Below the pieces are notes generated by a model. It was not told the origin of the DNA. It made no database searches and saw only the letters and a list, made by a program, of their open reading frames with translations. Positions 34,020 through 44,764 of a stretch of DNA of 64,000 nucleotides are shown piece after piece. The stretch comes from Megalobrama amblycephala (Eukaryota; Chordata; Actinopteri; Cypriniformes; Xenocyprididae): assembly GCF_018812025.1 (NCBI RefSeq), contig NC_063054.1, positions 36,166,396 through 36,230,395 of the forward strand, in the 5' to 3' direction. The position numbers were made by a program, and so were the translations under genes. Position 1 is the first letter of the stretch, and the number at the start of each line of letters is the position of its first letter.

Positions 34020-35573
34020 CAGGTGCTGGTCATATAATTAGAATATCATCAAAAAGTTGATTTATTTCACTCATTCCATTCAAAAAGTGAAACTTGTATA
34101 TTATATTTATTCATTACACACAGACTGATAAATTTCAAATGTTTATTTCTTTTCATTTTGATGATTATAACTGACAACTAAGGAAAATCCCAAATTCAGT
34201 ATCTCAGAAAATTAGAATGTTACTTAAGACCAATACAAAGAAAGGATTTTTAGAAATCTCGGCCAACTGAAAAGTATGAACATGAAAAGTATGAGCATGT
34301 ACAGCACTCAATACTTAGTTGGGGCTCCTTTTGCCTGAATTACTGCAGCAGTGCGGCGTGGCATGGAGTCGATCAGTCTGTGGCACTGCTCAGGTGTTAT
34401 GAGAGCCCAGGTTGCTCTGATAGTGGCCTTCAGCTCTTCTGCATTGTTGGGTCTGGCATATCGCATCTTCCTCTCCACAATACCCCATAGATTTTCTATG
34501 GGGTTAAGGTCAGGTGAGTTTGCTGGCCAATTAAGAAAAGGGATACCATGGTCCTTAAACCAGGTACTGGTAGCTTTGGCACTGTGTGCAGGTGCCAAGT
34601 CCTGTTGGAAAATGAAATCTACATCTCCATAAAGTTGGTCAGCAGCAGGAAGCATGAAGTGCTCTAAAACTTCCTGGTATACGGCTGCGTTGACCTTGGA
34701 CCTCAGAAAACACAGTGGACTAACACCAGCAGATGACATGGCACCCCAAACCATCACTGACTGTGGAAACTTTACACTGGACCTCAAGCAATGTGGATTG
34801 TGTGCCTCTCCTCTCATCCTCCAGACTCTGGGACCCTGATTTCCAAAGGAAATGCAAAATTTACTTTCATCAGAGAACATAACTTTGGACCACTCAGCAG
34901 CAGTCCAGTCCTTTTTGTCTTTAGACACTTTTGACGCTGAAACCCATGTCTTGCATACGTCTGTGCGTAGTGGTTCTTGAAGCACTGACTACAGCTGCAG
35001 TCCACTCTTTGTGAATCTCCCCCACATTTTTGAATGGGTTTTGTTTCACAATCCTCTCCAGGGTGCGGTTATCCTTATTGCTTGTACACTTTTTTCTACC
35101 ACATCTTTTCCTTCCCTTCGCCTCTCTATTAATGTGCTTGGACACAGAGCTCTGTGAACAGCCTCTTTTGCAATGACCTTTCGCGTCTTGCCCTCCTTGT
35201 GCAAGGTGTCAATGGTTGTCTTTTGGACAACTGTCAAGTCAGCAGTCTTCCCCATGATTGTGTAGCCTACAGATCTAGACTGAGAGACCATTTAAAGGCC
35301 TTTGCAGGTGTTTTGAGTTAATTAGCTGATTAGAGTGTGGCACCAGGTGTCTTCGATATTGAACCTTTTCACAATATTCTAATTTTCTGAGATACTGAAT
35401 TTGGGATTTTCCTTAGTTGTCAGTTATAATCATCAAAATTAAAAGAAATAAACATTTGAAATATATCAGTCTGTGTGTAATGAATGAATATAATATACAA
35501 GTTTCACTTTTTAATGGAATTAGTGAAATAAATCAACTTTTTGATGATATTCTAATTATATGACCAGCACCTG
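34020..35573 (-). mobile_element. Second Tc1-family transposon, both ends present
   Basis: CAGGTGCTGGTCATATAATT at 34020 and the exact inverse ending at 35573, each next to TA (34018-34019, 35574-35575). Inverted repeats extend over 100 bp with few differences. At 1554 bp the element is near full size. It differs in both ends and protein from the Tc1 at 21-2498. Confidence 0.93.
34308..35255 (-). pseudogene. Tc1-family transposase broken by two frameshifts
   Basis: The reading frame starts at ATG 35255 (MGKTADLTVVQKTTIDTLHK). It shifts frame around 35140-35170 and again around 34925-34955, then runs open to the stop at 34308. The N-terminal pieces hold the helix-turn-helix region with a basic GRKRCGRKK stretch. 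The C-terminal 225-codon frame holds a complete DD34E core: FSDESKF, QQDLAPAHS and SPDLNPIENLW, with 34 residues between the second Asp and the Glu. The breaks are in the DNA-binding half only, so the copy is recent but non-autonomous. Confidence 0.9.
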
Positions 35574-35599
35574 TATATTATATTTATATTATTATTTAT

Positions 35600-36430
35600 A
35601 TTATTTAAGAGATTTCGTCTGGTCTTAATGAAATAAATGACTGAGTATCACTGGCATAACAGTGGAAACTAATTCCATGTTTTCTTACAACATTACCAAG
35701 TACCAGCATATATACTGAAAATAACAGCGGGCCTAACACAGATCCTTGCGGCACTCCATAATTTACTGATCTTCTGATAGGTATGACCTAAAACACCTTA
35801 ATGCCTGTCCCTGCATGATTTTGTATTTGATCTAAGAGTATTTCATGATCTATAGTGTCAAATACAGCACTGAGATCAAGTAAAACCAGTATTGAGATAC
35901 AGCCTTGGTCAGAAGCTAGAAGCAAGTCATTTGTAATTTTTTTTTTTTTTTTTTTGCAAAACATTTTAAAATTTTAATCTAATATTTTAGACATGGGTTT
36001 GTAATTTGCTAATTCATTTGAATCTAATTGAGGTTTCTTCATGAGAGGCTTAATAACAGCTTGAACATCTTGGGACATGAGAAAAAGCTCTTCTGCTATA
36101 CAGCTAACAACTCTTTAAGTAGTTTAGTGAGTTATGGATCTAATAAACATGTTGTTGGTTCAGATGTAATGATAAGTTTAACTCTTCCTGTCCTATAGTT
36201 GTAAAGCACTGTTCTTGTTTGACACTGTCAAACGTTGTACATTTACATTTGTATTTTAGATGCTTTCGATTTTCTCAGTGAAGAAATTTATAAAGCCATT
36301 ACTACTAATAATGTAAGGGTAGTTCATGTGATGTCTGTTGATTTGTTCATCCAGCCACTAGAACCTTGGATTGTTTTGGTTGTTTTCTATGAGTTTGTGG
36401 AGATGCTCGGTCCTGGCTGCTTTTAGAGCC
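35600..36430 (-). mobile_element. L2-type LINE fragment (reverse transcriptase)
   Basis: Read on the minus strand the segment encodes reverse-transcriptase blocks with several frame breaks: LLDLSAVFDTIDHEILL, then [18 protein letters not shown] near 35760-35710, then [13 protein letters not shown]. Nearer 36420-36230 lies the upstream linker (LKAARTEHLHKLIENNQNN). These are typical of L2/CR1-like non-LTR elements. It is 5' truncated and stops at the 86-bp repeat. The 36100-36430 part recurs at 46070-46430. Confidence 0.8.
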
Positions 36431-36516
36431 TTCAAATGAAAATTAAAATGTAATGTGGATGTGGATGTGGATGTGATTCATCCCAGTTAATTACAGAAAA
36501 ATGTGCTGTTAATTCA
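36431..36516 (+). repeat. 86-bp exact direct repeat, copy 2
   Basis: Identical to 31353-31438. Sandwiched without spacer between the L2 fragment and the truncated gypsy gag, so it marks a rearrangement joint. Confidence 0.9.
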
Positions 36517-36554
36517 CCGCCACTTCTTCTTCACCGCCAGTTTACGCCAGTCCC

Positions 36555-37739
36555 ATGGCCAAACCGGCGCCCTACTCTGGTTCGACGGAGGATTGCAACG
36601 GATTCTTCCTACAATGCTCACTGACCCTGGAGATGCAACCACACTTGTTCCCAACGGAACATTCCAAGGTAGCGTTTCTGATTTCTCAACTTTCAGGAAA
36701 AGCTCTCCAGTGGGCCGATTCCATTTGGTCACAAAAAACTCAAGTCACACAGAATTACGGTGATTCTGTGGAACACTTCAAAGAAGTATTTGGAAAACCT
36801 TCCTGGGATTCATCCATTGGTGAGAGACTTTATCATTTAAAACAAGGAGAAATGTCTGTTAACGAATATGCTCTTCAATTCAGAACCCTTGCTGCCAGGA
36901 GTGGCTGGAATGAACAAGCGCTACTCACAACTTATCGTCAGGGATTGGATCCTCGGGTGCGGTTGCATCTCACTGCATACGAGGACACCATCGGCCTAGA
37001 ATGATTCATCCAGCTGTCAATCCGTTTCGCCACTCATATGCAGTTGTGTCTCGAAGAGCACCAGGGTCAGTTGCAGCTCACCGATGTCCTCTGCCGGCCA
37101 GAATCCGTCAGCACCCCAGAACCAGCCAACGAACCCATGCAAGTGGATTTTACGCGGCTCTCACCCGCTGAACGGCAGAGGAGGATGACCCAACACTTAT
37201 GTTTATATTGCGGATCTCCTGGGCATGTACTCTCCTCATGCCCAACCCGTCCACCACGTTCCTTGGTGAGTGTCTTCGTCTCTAGCCACCCTACCTGTAA
37301 ACCACTCACCACTAATGTAACACTTACTGCTGCTGATGTTTCCATTCCAGCGTCCGCCCTCCTTGACTCTGGTTCAGTGGGAAACTTTATCTCCGGCGCC
37401 CTCTGCCATCAGCTCGGACTCAAAACCAAGATCACGCCGTCAACCTTCCAGATCCACTCAATAATCGGGAAACCTGTGAGTAGAAGGCATGTCAGCTGTC
37501 AGACTGAATTACTGCAACTTCAAGTTGGACTACTGCATGTTGGACTACTGCATGTTCAATTGCTGGTTCTGGAGGGTTCCACTGCTGACGTGATACTAGG
37601 GCGCCCGTGGTTAGAGCAGCATGATCCCATCCTCTCATGGAAGACTGGGGAAGTCCTGAAGTGGGGCGACGCCTGTTTTCCTCAATGTTTCAAGATCCTC
37701 AAGTTCCAAGTCTCTTCCTGTCTGTGCCACTTCCATTGA
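36555..37739 (+). pseudogene. Gypsy 1 gag, zinc knuckle and aspartic protease
   Basis: One frame broken only by TGA at 37002-37004. The first part is retrotransposon gag (capsid-like, blocks FKEVFGKP and LKQGEMSVNEYALQFR). Next comes a CCHC zinc knuckle, CLYCGSPGHVLSSC, then the protease active site LLDSGSVGNF and the ILGRPWL flap-side block. The element-2 copy has a sense codon where this one has the stop, so it is a point nonsense mutation. The first ~45 gag codons are absent from the left edge. Confidence 0.85.
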
Positions 37740-37813
37740 AAGCCCCTTAGAGAAACGCTCCGTGGATATCCCACAATGTTACGCCCCCCTTCAGTGATGT
37801 CTTCTGCCCCAAG

Positions 37814-38215
37814 AGAGGGGCAGCTAACCTCAAGGACTCCAGTCGTTACCTACCTGTTTTCAGTGCCTCCATGTTCCCTCCTGTGTTCCAAGTCTGTGTG
37901 TGAGTGTCTTCCTCCAGCGTCATCCCCAGCCAGCTTCCGTGATCATCCTGCAAACACAAAGGACAGTATTATCATCTACTCACTCTACTATCACTTCAAC
38001 CATTGCAATTCACTTACCTGTCATCTGGTTTACCTCTGCTTGTGTCCAATAAACACCCTTAACTTTTACCTGCTGTCTCCGTCTGGCGTATATTGTAACA
38101 GAAGACCGGACCTTAACAGCGGGACACAAGCATGAGCTTGACCGATCCATTTCAGGATTTAGTGGACGCCTTCCGTCGCATTTTCCAGTTACCACCTTTA
38201 CAACCGACACCAGAA
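37814..38215 (+). mobile_element. Misplaced LTR 3' end, leader and gag start
   Basis: AATAAA lies at about 38048-38053. The LTR end, TATTGTAACA, is at 38100, followed by gaagaccggacc and an ATG at 38132 opening [16 protein letters not shown]. The same arrangement follows the LTR of gypsy 2 at 52789-52830. The segment replaces roughly 200 bp of protease-RT linker in gypsy 1. Confidence 0.75.
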
Positions 38216-38216
38216 G

Positions 38217-39221
38217 GAGGATGGAGGCTTACGACCATGTATTGATTATAGAGCTCTCAACTCCGTCACTGTCAAGTTCAGGTACCCCCTTCCTCTCATC
38301 CCAGCGGCCCTGGAACATCTCTGTGGTGCCACTGTGTTCACCAAGTTGGACCTCCGCAGCGCGTACAACCTCATCCGGATACGCAAGGGGGACGAGTGGA
38401 AGACCGCCTTCGTCACGCCCACCGGCCACTATGAATATCTCGTGATGCCATATGGCCTGGTCAATGCCCCCTCCGTATTCCAGGATTTCATCCATGAGGT
38501 GCTCCGGGAGTTTCTCCACAAGTTTGTGCTGGTCTACATCAACGACATCTTGATCTACTCCCGGAGCATGGCCGACCATCGCCGTCACGTTGCGGAGGTC
38601 CTGCAACACCTGAGAGACTTCCAGCTCTACCTCAAAGCTGAGAAATGTTCCTTCCATCAAGGCTCAGTGCAGTTCCTTGAATATCACATCGATCACAGTG
38701 GCATCCGGATGGACGAGGGGAAGGTGGCAGCCATCAGAGACTGGCCAACACCCTCAACAGTGAAGGAACTCCAAAGATTCCTCAGCTTTGCCAATTTCTA
38801 TCGACGTTTCATCCAGAACTACAGTGCCATTACCTGCCCTCTAACAAACCTTCTCCGAAACAAACCCAAGTCGCTATCCTGGATGCCTGCTGCCACAGAA
38901 GCTTTCAACTCACTTAAGATTACCTTCACCACCGCTCCACCCCTGGTTCATCCTGACCCCGAGAAGCCATTTATCGTAGAGGTGGACGCTTCCACAACCG
39001 GAGTTGGAGCAGTCCTGTCACAGCAGCAGGGGAATCCGAACCGACTCCATCCATGTGCCTTCTTCTCCCACAAGCTCAACCTGGCGGAGGTGAACTATGA
39101 CATCGGCAATCGTGAACTCCTCGCCATCAAGCTGGCCCTAGAGGAGTGGAGGCATTGGCTAGAGGGAGCCAGACATCCATTTTTAGTACTCACTGACCAT
39201 AAAAACCTTGAGAACCTCTGA
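38217..39221 (+). pseudogene. Gypsy 1 reverse transcriptase and RNase H
   Basis: An open frame of about 335 codons. RT blocks include [11 protein letters not shown] (first catalytic Asp present), [14 protein letters not shown] and the polymerase signature, which reads YIND instead of YVDD/YIDD, so a catalytic Asp is lost. RNase H follows, with [24 protein letters not shown] and LTDHKNL. A TGA at 39219-39221 ends the frame where homologues continue. Confidence 0.87.
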
Positions 39222-40295
39222 GCAGCCAAGAGACTAAATCCCAGACAGGCCCACTGGGCTCTCTTTTTCACGAGCTTTAACTTCACTATTTCCTATCGAC
39301 CAGGCTTCCAAAAACGTCAAGGCAGACGCTCTCTCAAGACTCCATGCTCCCGAAGAAAATCCTGAAGAACCTGAAACTATTCTCCCTGAGAAGTTATTCG
39401 TCAACCCGATCACCTGGTCTAACAAGACCCTTCCCTCTTCCAATGTCTCCACCGCCACTCCGCCGGGTTGTCCACCGGGCTTGCAATACATCAACAGGAC
39501 ACGGCGCACTCCACTCATTCACTCTGCTCACTCTTCACTGTCGTCTCATCCCTCTGAAAGGACTCCCCACAGCTATGGAAACAGCTGAAATATTGTTCAA
39601 CAATGTGTTTCGATACTACGGTATCCCCGAAGATGTCATATCTGACAGAGGTCCACAGTTCATCTCCCGTGTGTGGAAAGCCTTCTTCTCGCTCCTAGGT
39701 GTGACCGTCAGCCTATCGTCGGGATACCATCCGCAGTTGAACGGCAGACGGAACGGAAGATCCAGGAGATCGGTCGCTTCCTCCGTACCTTCTATCATGG
39801 CCACCAGGACTCTTGGAACCAGTACCTGGGTTGGGCCAAGTTCGCGCAAAACTCCCTACGTCAACCGACCACTGGACTCACACCCTTCCAGTGCATACTC
39901 GGCTACCAACCCCCACTGTTCCCCTTGACTGGGGAACCATCTGACGTACCATCGGTGGATTACTGGTTCCGAGAGAGCGAGAGGGTCTGGGATTCAGCCC
40001 ACCATCAACTACAACGTGCTCTGCGGAGGCACAGGATTACTGCAGATCGTCATTGCTCCGAAGCATCCATCTACCAGTCAGGACAGAAGGTTTGGCTGTC
40101 CACCAGAGATATCCGCATGCGCCTCCCATGCCGTAAGCTGATTCCCAGGTTCATTGGCCCATTCACCATCCTCGAGCAGGTCAACCCGGTCACCTACAAA
40201 CTCCAATTACCACCTGAGTACCGCATTCACCCCACATTCCATGTGTCACTGTTAAAACCTCACCACCCTTCTGTTTCCTTCACAGAGCCTGGTGT
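39222..40295 (+). pseudogene. Gypsy 1 integrase, deleted and frameshifted
   Basis: Three frames are used in turn. The segment after RNase H shifts near 39306. The HHCC zinc domain and the first catalytic Asp are deleted around 39530-39545. The core resumes with the second Asp block ([15 protein letters not shown]) at about 39630. One base is lost near 39741. The last frame carries the C-terminal domain and the [11 protein letters not shown] block that normally precedes a chromodomain; no chromodomain follows. Confidence 0.8.
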
Positions 40296-41718
40296 GACAG
40301 AGGACGAGCCCAGGGGGGCGGGACTCCCTGCTGCCGGGACAGACCCTACTCCTGCTTCTCCCCTTTCTCTGCGTCAGCCATTCAGCCCACTCTCTGCCAC
40401 AGGAGCGGCGGGCAGGTCTGGGCCGGCTTGTTGGCGGTGTGGGGATCCGGATCATTTTGTGGATAAATGTCCGGTTATGGAAGTTGGGACAATGATCCGG
40501 GTCCCCGACGATCCACAAGCTGCCCCTGGTCAAGCTGGCGGGTACCAAATACCTGTGAGTATCAAGGGGGGTACCTATCAGGCCTTGGTGGACTCGGGCT
40601 GTCACCAAACCTCTGTCCATCAAAGCCTGATTTCATCTGGGGCATTGGATACAGGCCACATGGTTGGGGTTCGGTGTGTGCACGGGGATGTGGTGAAATA
40701 TCCTGTAATGCCCGTCATAATTAAATTCAGGGGACAAAAGCATAGTGTTGAGGTTGCAGTTAACCCGCACCTCCGGCATCCGATAATTTTGGGAACAAAT
40801 TGGCCTGCGTTCAGTCAATTATTGGGATGTTTATGCTCGGATGCCTCTTGGGGAAAGGGAACGCGGGGTAAGCAAGCGCGAGTGCAGGTAGGAGAGACTG
40901 ATCAGGGACCGGGGAGTGCTGCTGCAGGGGAACAGAGTGAAGCCGGAAGACTAATTCTTCCGGAGCGCGATGAATTTCCCCTGGAGCAGTCTCAGGATGA
41001 GACGCTAAAACATGCGTTTGAAAAGGTCTGTGTGATTGATGGTCAGCCTCTCCAGCCTGGACGTCTGCTTGCTTATCCATATTTCGCATTTATAAAAGAT
41101 AGGTTGTACCAAGTGACCCAAGACACTCAGACAAAAGAGGATACAACCCAGTTATTAGTTCCAAAGAGCCGCAGGGAAATGCTTTTCCACGCGGCTCATT
41201 CTAATCTGATGGCGGGGCATTTAGGACAGGCGGCGACACTAAATCGTCTCATGACCCGATTTTTCTGGCCGGGCATTCACGAGAATGTACGCAGGTGGTG
41301 CACGTCTTGTCGTGAATGTCAGTTGGTGAATCCACCGGCCACCCCAAAAGCGCCATTGCGCCCACTCCCATTAATGCAGGTCCCCTTCGAAAGAATTGGT
41401 ATGGACCTCATCGGGCCATTGGAACGATCAGCAAGGGGACATCGATTTGCATTGGTCATCGTTGATTATGTAACGCGATATCCTGAAGCAGTGGCTCTCC
41501 GCAACATTTCCGCTAAGAGTGTTGCAGATGCACTGTTTAGTTTAATCTCCCAAGTGGGGATTCCAAAAGAAATCCTCACTGATCAAGGCACGGCGTTTAT
41601 GTCACGCACGTTACGCGAATTGTACGAATTATTGGGCATTAAATCGGTTCGTACCAGCGTCTTTCACCCACAAACGGACGGCTGGTCGAACGTTTTAATT
41701 GCAAGCTTAAATCCATGA
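39673..41718 (+). pseudogene. 681-codon chimeric ORF joining two gypsy elements
   Basis: The frame starts in the integrase C-terminal half of gypsy 1 (residues ~1-205, ending after [11 protein letters not shown]). It continues without a break into gag zinc knuckle ([17 protein letters not shown] 40429-40470), aspartic protease (ALVDSGC, 40585-40600), integrase HHCC domain (41189-41320) and integrase core (D at 41404, D at 41582) of another element. It stops at 41718 after a one-base loss near 41684, just before the catalytic Glu. It is the longest ORF outside the satellite, but an accidental in-frame fusion of dead elements rather than a host gene. ATG 39673 is not a known start. Confidence 0.75.
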
Positions 41719-41719
41719 T

Positions 41720-42765
41720 TCGTAAAATTCGTTTAAGGAGGATGCCAAAAATTGTTGACCAAAAAAGTGGTTAGAACCTCTGTTATTTGCAGTGCGAGGG
41801 GTCCCGCAAGCCTCCGCGGGGTTTTCCCCCTTCAAGCTTCTCTTTGGACGCCAGCCCCGCGGGGTGCTGGATGTCCTGAGGGAGGCTTGGGAGGACGGAC
41901 CATCTCAGGCCAAAAACGAAATTCAGTATGTGCTGGACTTGAGAGCAAAACTCCACACTTTGGGCGGCTATCAATGGAGAATTTGTTACAAGCCCAGCAC
42001 AGACAGAGCCAGCTGTATAACAGACGGTCTAATTTACGCAAATTTGCACCGGGAGAGAAAGTACTTGTATTGCTCCCTACTTCAAGTTCTAAATTACTTG
42101 CAAAGTGGCAAGGACCCTTTGAGGTTATACAGCAAGTGGGCAAGCTCGATTATGAGGTGGTACGGTCTGACAGGAGGGGGGCACGTCAAATTTATCACCT
42201 CAATCTCCTTAAAAAATGGAATGAGGCAGAATCAGTGATGCTGGCGACGGTGATTAGCGGGGAGGATGATCTCAGGCCAGAGGCGAATGTAAAAACTCAA
42301 TCCCTCGCTCTGACCCCGGGAGGAGATCACCTCTCGCCCTCCCAGCTCACTGATTTATCTAAACTGCAAGCAGAATTTGCAGACGTGTTCTCTCCCCTGC
42401 CGGGGCGTACCAACCTCATTCAGCACCACGTCGAGATGGAGCCGGGCGTGGTTATTCGCAGCCGGCCGTATAGATTACCTGAACACAAAAAAAAGGTAGT
42501 TCAGGATGAATTAGAGGCAATGCTTAAAATGGGAGTAATAGAAGAGTCCAGCAGTAACTGGGCGAGCCTGATAGTTTTGGTCCCCAAGACCAACGGCTCG
42601 GTTCGTTTCTGCATGGACTATCGCAGGGTGAATGCAGTGTCGAAATTCGACGCGTATCCAATGCCACGGGTGGACGAATTGCTTGACCGGCTAGGTGCAG
42701 CTCGATTTTATTCAACACTGGACTTAACGAAAGGATATTGGCAGATCCCCTTGTCGCCATTATCC
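41720..42765 (+). pseudogene. Gmr1-type integrase end and 5' part of RT
   Basis: After the break at 41684 the integrase C-terminal segment continues in shifted frames (FAPGEKVLVLLP, WQGPFEV, IYHLNLLKKW at 42050-42215). From about 42350 comes the RT N-terminal region: FADVFSPLPG, SRPYRLPEHKKK, then FCMDYRRVN and the first catalytic Asp in STLDLTKGYWQIPLS (Asp codon 42721). The block with YVDD is gone. Confidence 0.8.
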
Positions 42766-42900
42766 AAAGAAAGAACGCGCGGATCACTCGTTGGTATCTG
42801 GCTCCACAGCCTTTTAAGTTCAAGGTGGTCCACAGGCCGGGTGTTCGGATGGCTGTGGCCGATTTCCTCTCCAGAAATGGGGGGGGGCTCCCCGGCCTGA
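42766..42900 (+). pseudogene. RNase H C-terminal tail after internal deletion
   Basis: The frame from about 42769 reads NARITRWYLAPQPFKFKVVH and ends VADFLSRNGG, the typical end of a gypsy RNase H. It abuts the RT fragment directly, so roughly 1 kb (rest of RT plus most of RNase H) is missing at about 42766-42775. Confidence 0.75.
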
Positions 42901-42917
42901 GTCGGGCGGTGGGGGTA

Positions 42918-43297
42918 TGTGGCGAGGGGGGCGTGGTTCAGCGAGGTCTGCAACCGGAGAGAATAGCAGGAGACGCTTGGTAAGTGAGTGGGTTGAATAC
43001 AAATCACGAACACCTGTTTCTCATTCTAGTGATTGACGCGGAGACAGGATAAGACGCCGTGAGAAGCAGGAGTGTGTGAGAGAGAGGGGAACTGCTGACT
43101 GAGGCACAGCGAGTTACTTGGAGTGAAGCCCTTGTGGATTGTGTCTACCGAATCTGGAGTGAAGCCCTTTGTGGATTATTTATGTTGCTGTTGTTGTGCG
43201 CTTTCTGTTGATCTTTGTTCTCAATAAAAGCTCAGTCAGCAGTTGTTCGCCGACCCAGACCTCTTCCTTCCCATACACGAACTTTAACTGTACTACA
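42918..43297 (+). mobile_element. Probable 3' LTR of the Gmr1-type element
   Basis: Starts TGTGGCGAGG directly after a G-rich polypurine stretch and ends TACTACA. Contains AATAAA at about 43222. The end point is tentative: a TGGTGGAGAACG sequence resembling a primer-binding site lies further on at 43410. No matching 5' LTR remains for comparison. Confidence 0.6.
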
Positions 43298-43544
43298 CAG
43301 TTAATCTGATTAACAGATTTACATATTCATAATTAATCATAATTAATAAATCATATTGAGTTACGAATAATTAATAATATTTCCAATTTGAGTTAATTCG
43401 CTAGATATTTGGTGGAGAACGAAGGGCATCATTTTAAGCAATTGTTGGCAGATGGAACAGTAATCAATCATGTGTTTTGATAATCTTTATTGACATCTTA
43501 TACATGCACATACAAATTTCTGATAAAATCAGCAAAACTGGGGC
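43298..43544. other. AT-rich stretch after the LTR
   Basis: Repeated attaattaat-type sequence and the primer-site-like TGGTGGAGAACG at 43410. No gene. Confidence 0.4.
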
Positions 43545-43760
43545 TTGGATGCTTTTAGAGCCTTTTATAGCAGGAAGTGCTGTCTTTCCACACAATCCTA
43601 AAGACCTCTAAATGAGTTTGTCTCCATTTGCACTCTAGATTTTGAGTTTCTCTCTTGATAGCGTGGGTAAAACTGTTGTACCATGGTGCAGTACCTTTAT
43701 CTCTAACCCTTTTTTAATCTGATCGGTGCAACAGTTTGTAATGTACTACAGAAAAGTACA
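43545..43760 (-). mobile_element. L2-type LINE scrap in receptor unit A
   Basis: The minus strand encodes blocks NLECKWRQTHLEVFRIVWKD and a WYNSFTHAIKRE stretch of an L2-like ORF2, between endonuclease and RT. Equivalent sequence precedes genes B (46400-46635) and C (55430-55510), so it belongs to the duplicated unit. Confidence 0.75.
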
Positions 43761-43869
43761 TAGTGTGCCCATACTGCTAGTCACTAAATGAAAATAATGA
43801 AATTTAGCATGAAATTAGCATCTGTTTATATGTATTTTTTAATAATTAAAAAGTAAGACAGAATAAAGC

Positions 43870-44008
43870 AGAAACTCACACAGGAACACTCTGACTTGCA
43901 CCAACACACTCCACTGCTCTCACACATGTGCACACACAGAGAGAGCGAGAGAGATAAAAAGAAAGAATACAGCTCACTGAATCTCAAGACTGATACTGTG
44001 TCATTCAG
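43870..44008 (+). promoter_or_regulatory. Promoter and non-coding first exon of receptor A
   Basis: A TATA-like GATAAAAAG lies at 43953. A splice donor, ATTCAG-GTAAGA, follows with the exon ending at 44008. The matching acceptor, TGTCTTTCAG, ends at 44673, giving a 665-bp intron. All elements are conserved before genes B and C. The start site itself is not determined. Confidence 0.6.
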
Positions 44009-44764
44009 GTAAGAACTTATGAAAAATTTTAGTTTGATTGTTTGCTTTCAAATGACCAATAGAGATGTTTTACCCATTTGAATTACACATTGCATTGTGT
44101 TTTAAATTTCAGAGAGAAAAATGTTTAATTCGACATTACAAAGTGCACTTTTGTGTACTTAGGCGTGTTAAGAAACATACAAGTATAACGTTTTTAAAAT
44201 ATACATTGAATAACATTTAATATTTAAAGAACACTACAGGTGCACATTCATACAGTTAAAGGCAAGACTTTCGTTCATCTTCAAGACATAAATGCAGATA
44301 TTTTTGATGAAATATGAGAGTTTTCTGTTCCTCCATTGAAAGTCTGTTCTCCCAAAACTCTGATGCATTAAAAGGTTCATAAAGAGATGGTAAAATAAAT
44401 CCATAGGAATGAAGCAGTTTAATTCAAGGCTTCTAAAGAGACATGATAGCTTTTAGATTTAATTTTATTCTTTTATTATCATATTTATTCTTTTATTCAT
44501 CAATAAAAATGAATCAGTGAACATTGTTTACAGACTCAAATATGATGACAGAAGCTCAAGCATGAGAACCAATGAAGTGTTGTGTTGATGATTATTCAAA
44601 TGGATGATGTTGGAAATACATATTATATAAATGCGGCAAAGTAAATCACTTGCTCACATATTTTGTCTTTCAGCAATTCAGAGTGATCATAGAGGACAAA
44701 AACAACTACAATCGTGACATCTTTAACACAGCTGCTGTGCTACAAAGATCTGCATATAAATCAA

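Larger units (their letters stand above)
36517..40295 (+). mobile_element. Ty3/gypsy retroelement 1, truncated and rearranged
   Basis: Order gag - zinc knuckle - protease - RT - RNase H - integrase, the standard Ty3/gypsy order, closest in look to fish sushi-like elements. The 5' LTR and gag start are missing at the left. An LTR-end plus gag-start segment sits in the middle (37814-38215), where the protease-RT linker should be. Stops at 37002 and 39219, frameshifts near 39306 and 39741, and a deletion in integrase make it dead. The 3' side is fused to a different gypsy element near 40295-40400. Confidence 0.85.
40390..43297 (+). mobile_element. Gmr1-type Ty3/gypsy element, integrase before RT
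   Basis: Domain order along the DNA: zinc knuckle, protease, integrase, then reverse transcriptase, RNase H tail and LTR. Putting integrase before RT is a Ty1/copia-like order known in vertebrate gypsy elements of the Gmr1 group. The 5' LTR and most of gag are lost at the fusion with gypsy 1. RT and RNase H suffered a large internal deletion near 42770. It has the same orientation as gypsy 1. Confidence 0.8.

Noticed and set aside
38229..38660. 143-codon minus-strand frame opposite gypsy RT, and 54325-54879
   Set aside because: Antisense shadows of RT coding sequence.
43405..43425. TGGTGGAGAACG as a primer-binding site marking a longer LTR
   Set aside because: Upstream sequence does not end in CA, and the TGT...ACA boundaries at 42918-43297 fit better; kept only as an alternative.
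44714..44764. Upstream start of gene A at 44714
   Set aside because: The codon is GTG and lies in leader sequence homologous to the non-coding leader of genes B and C.
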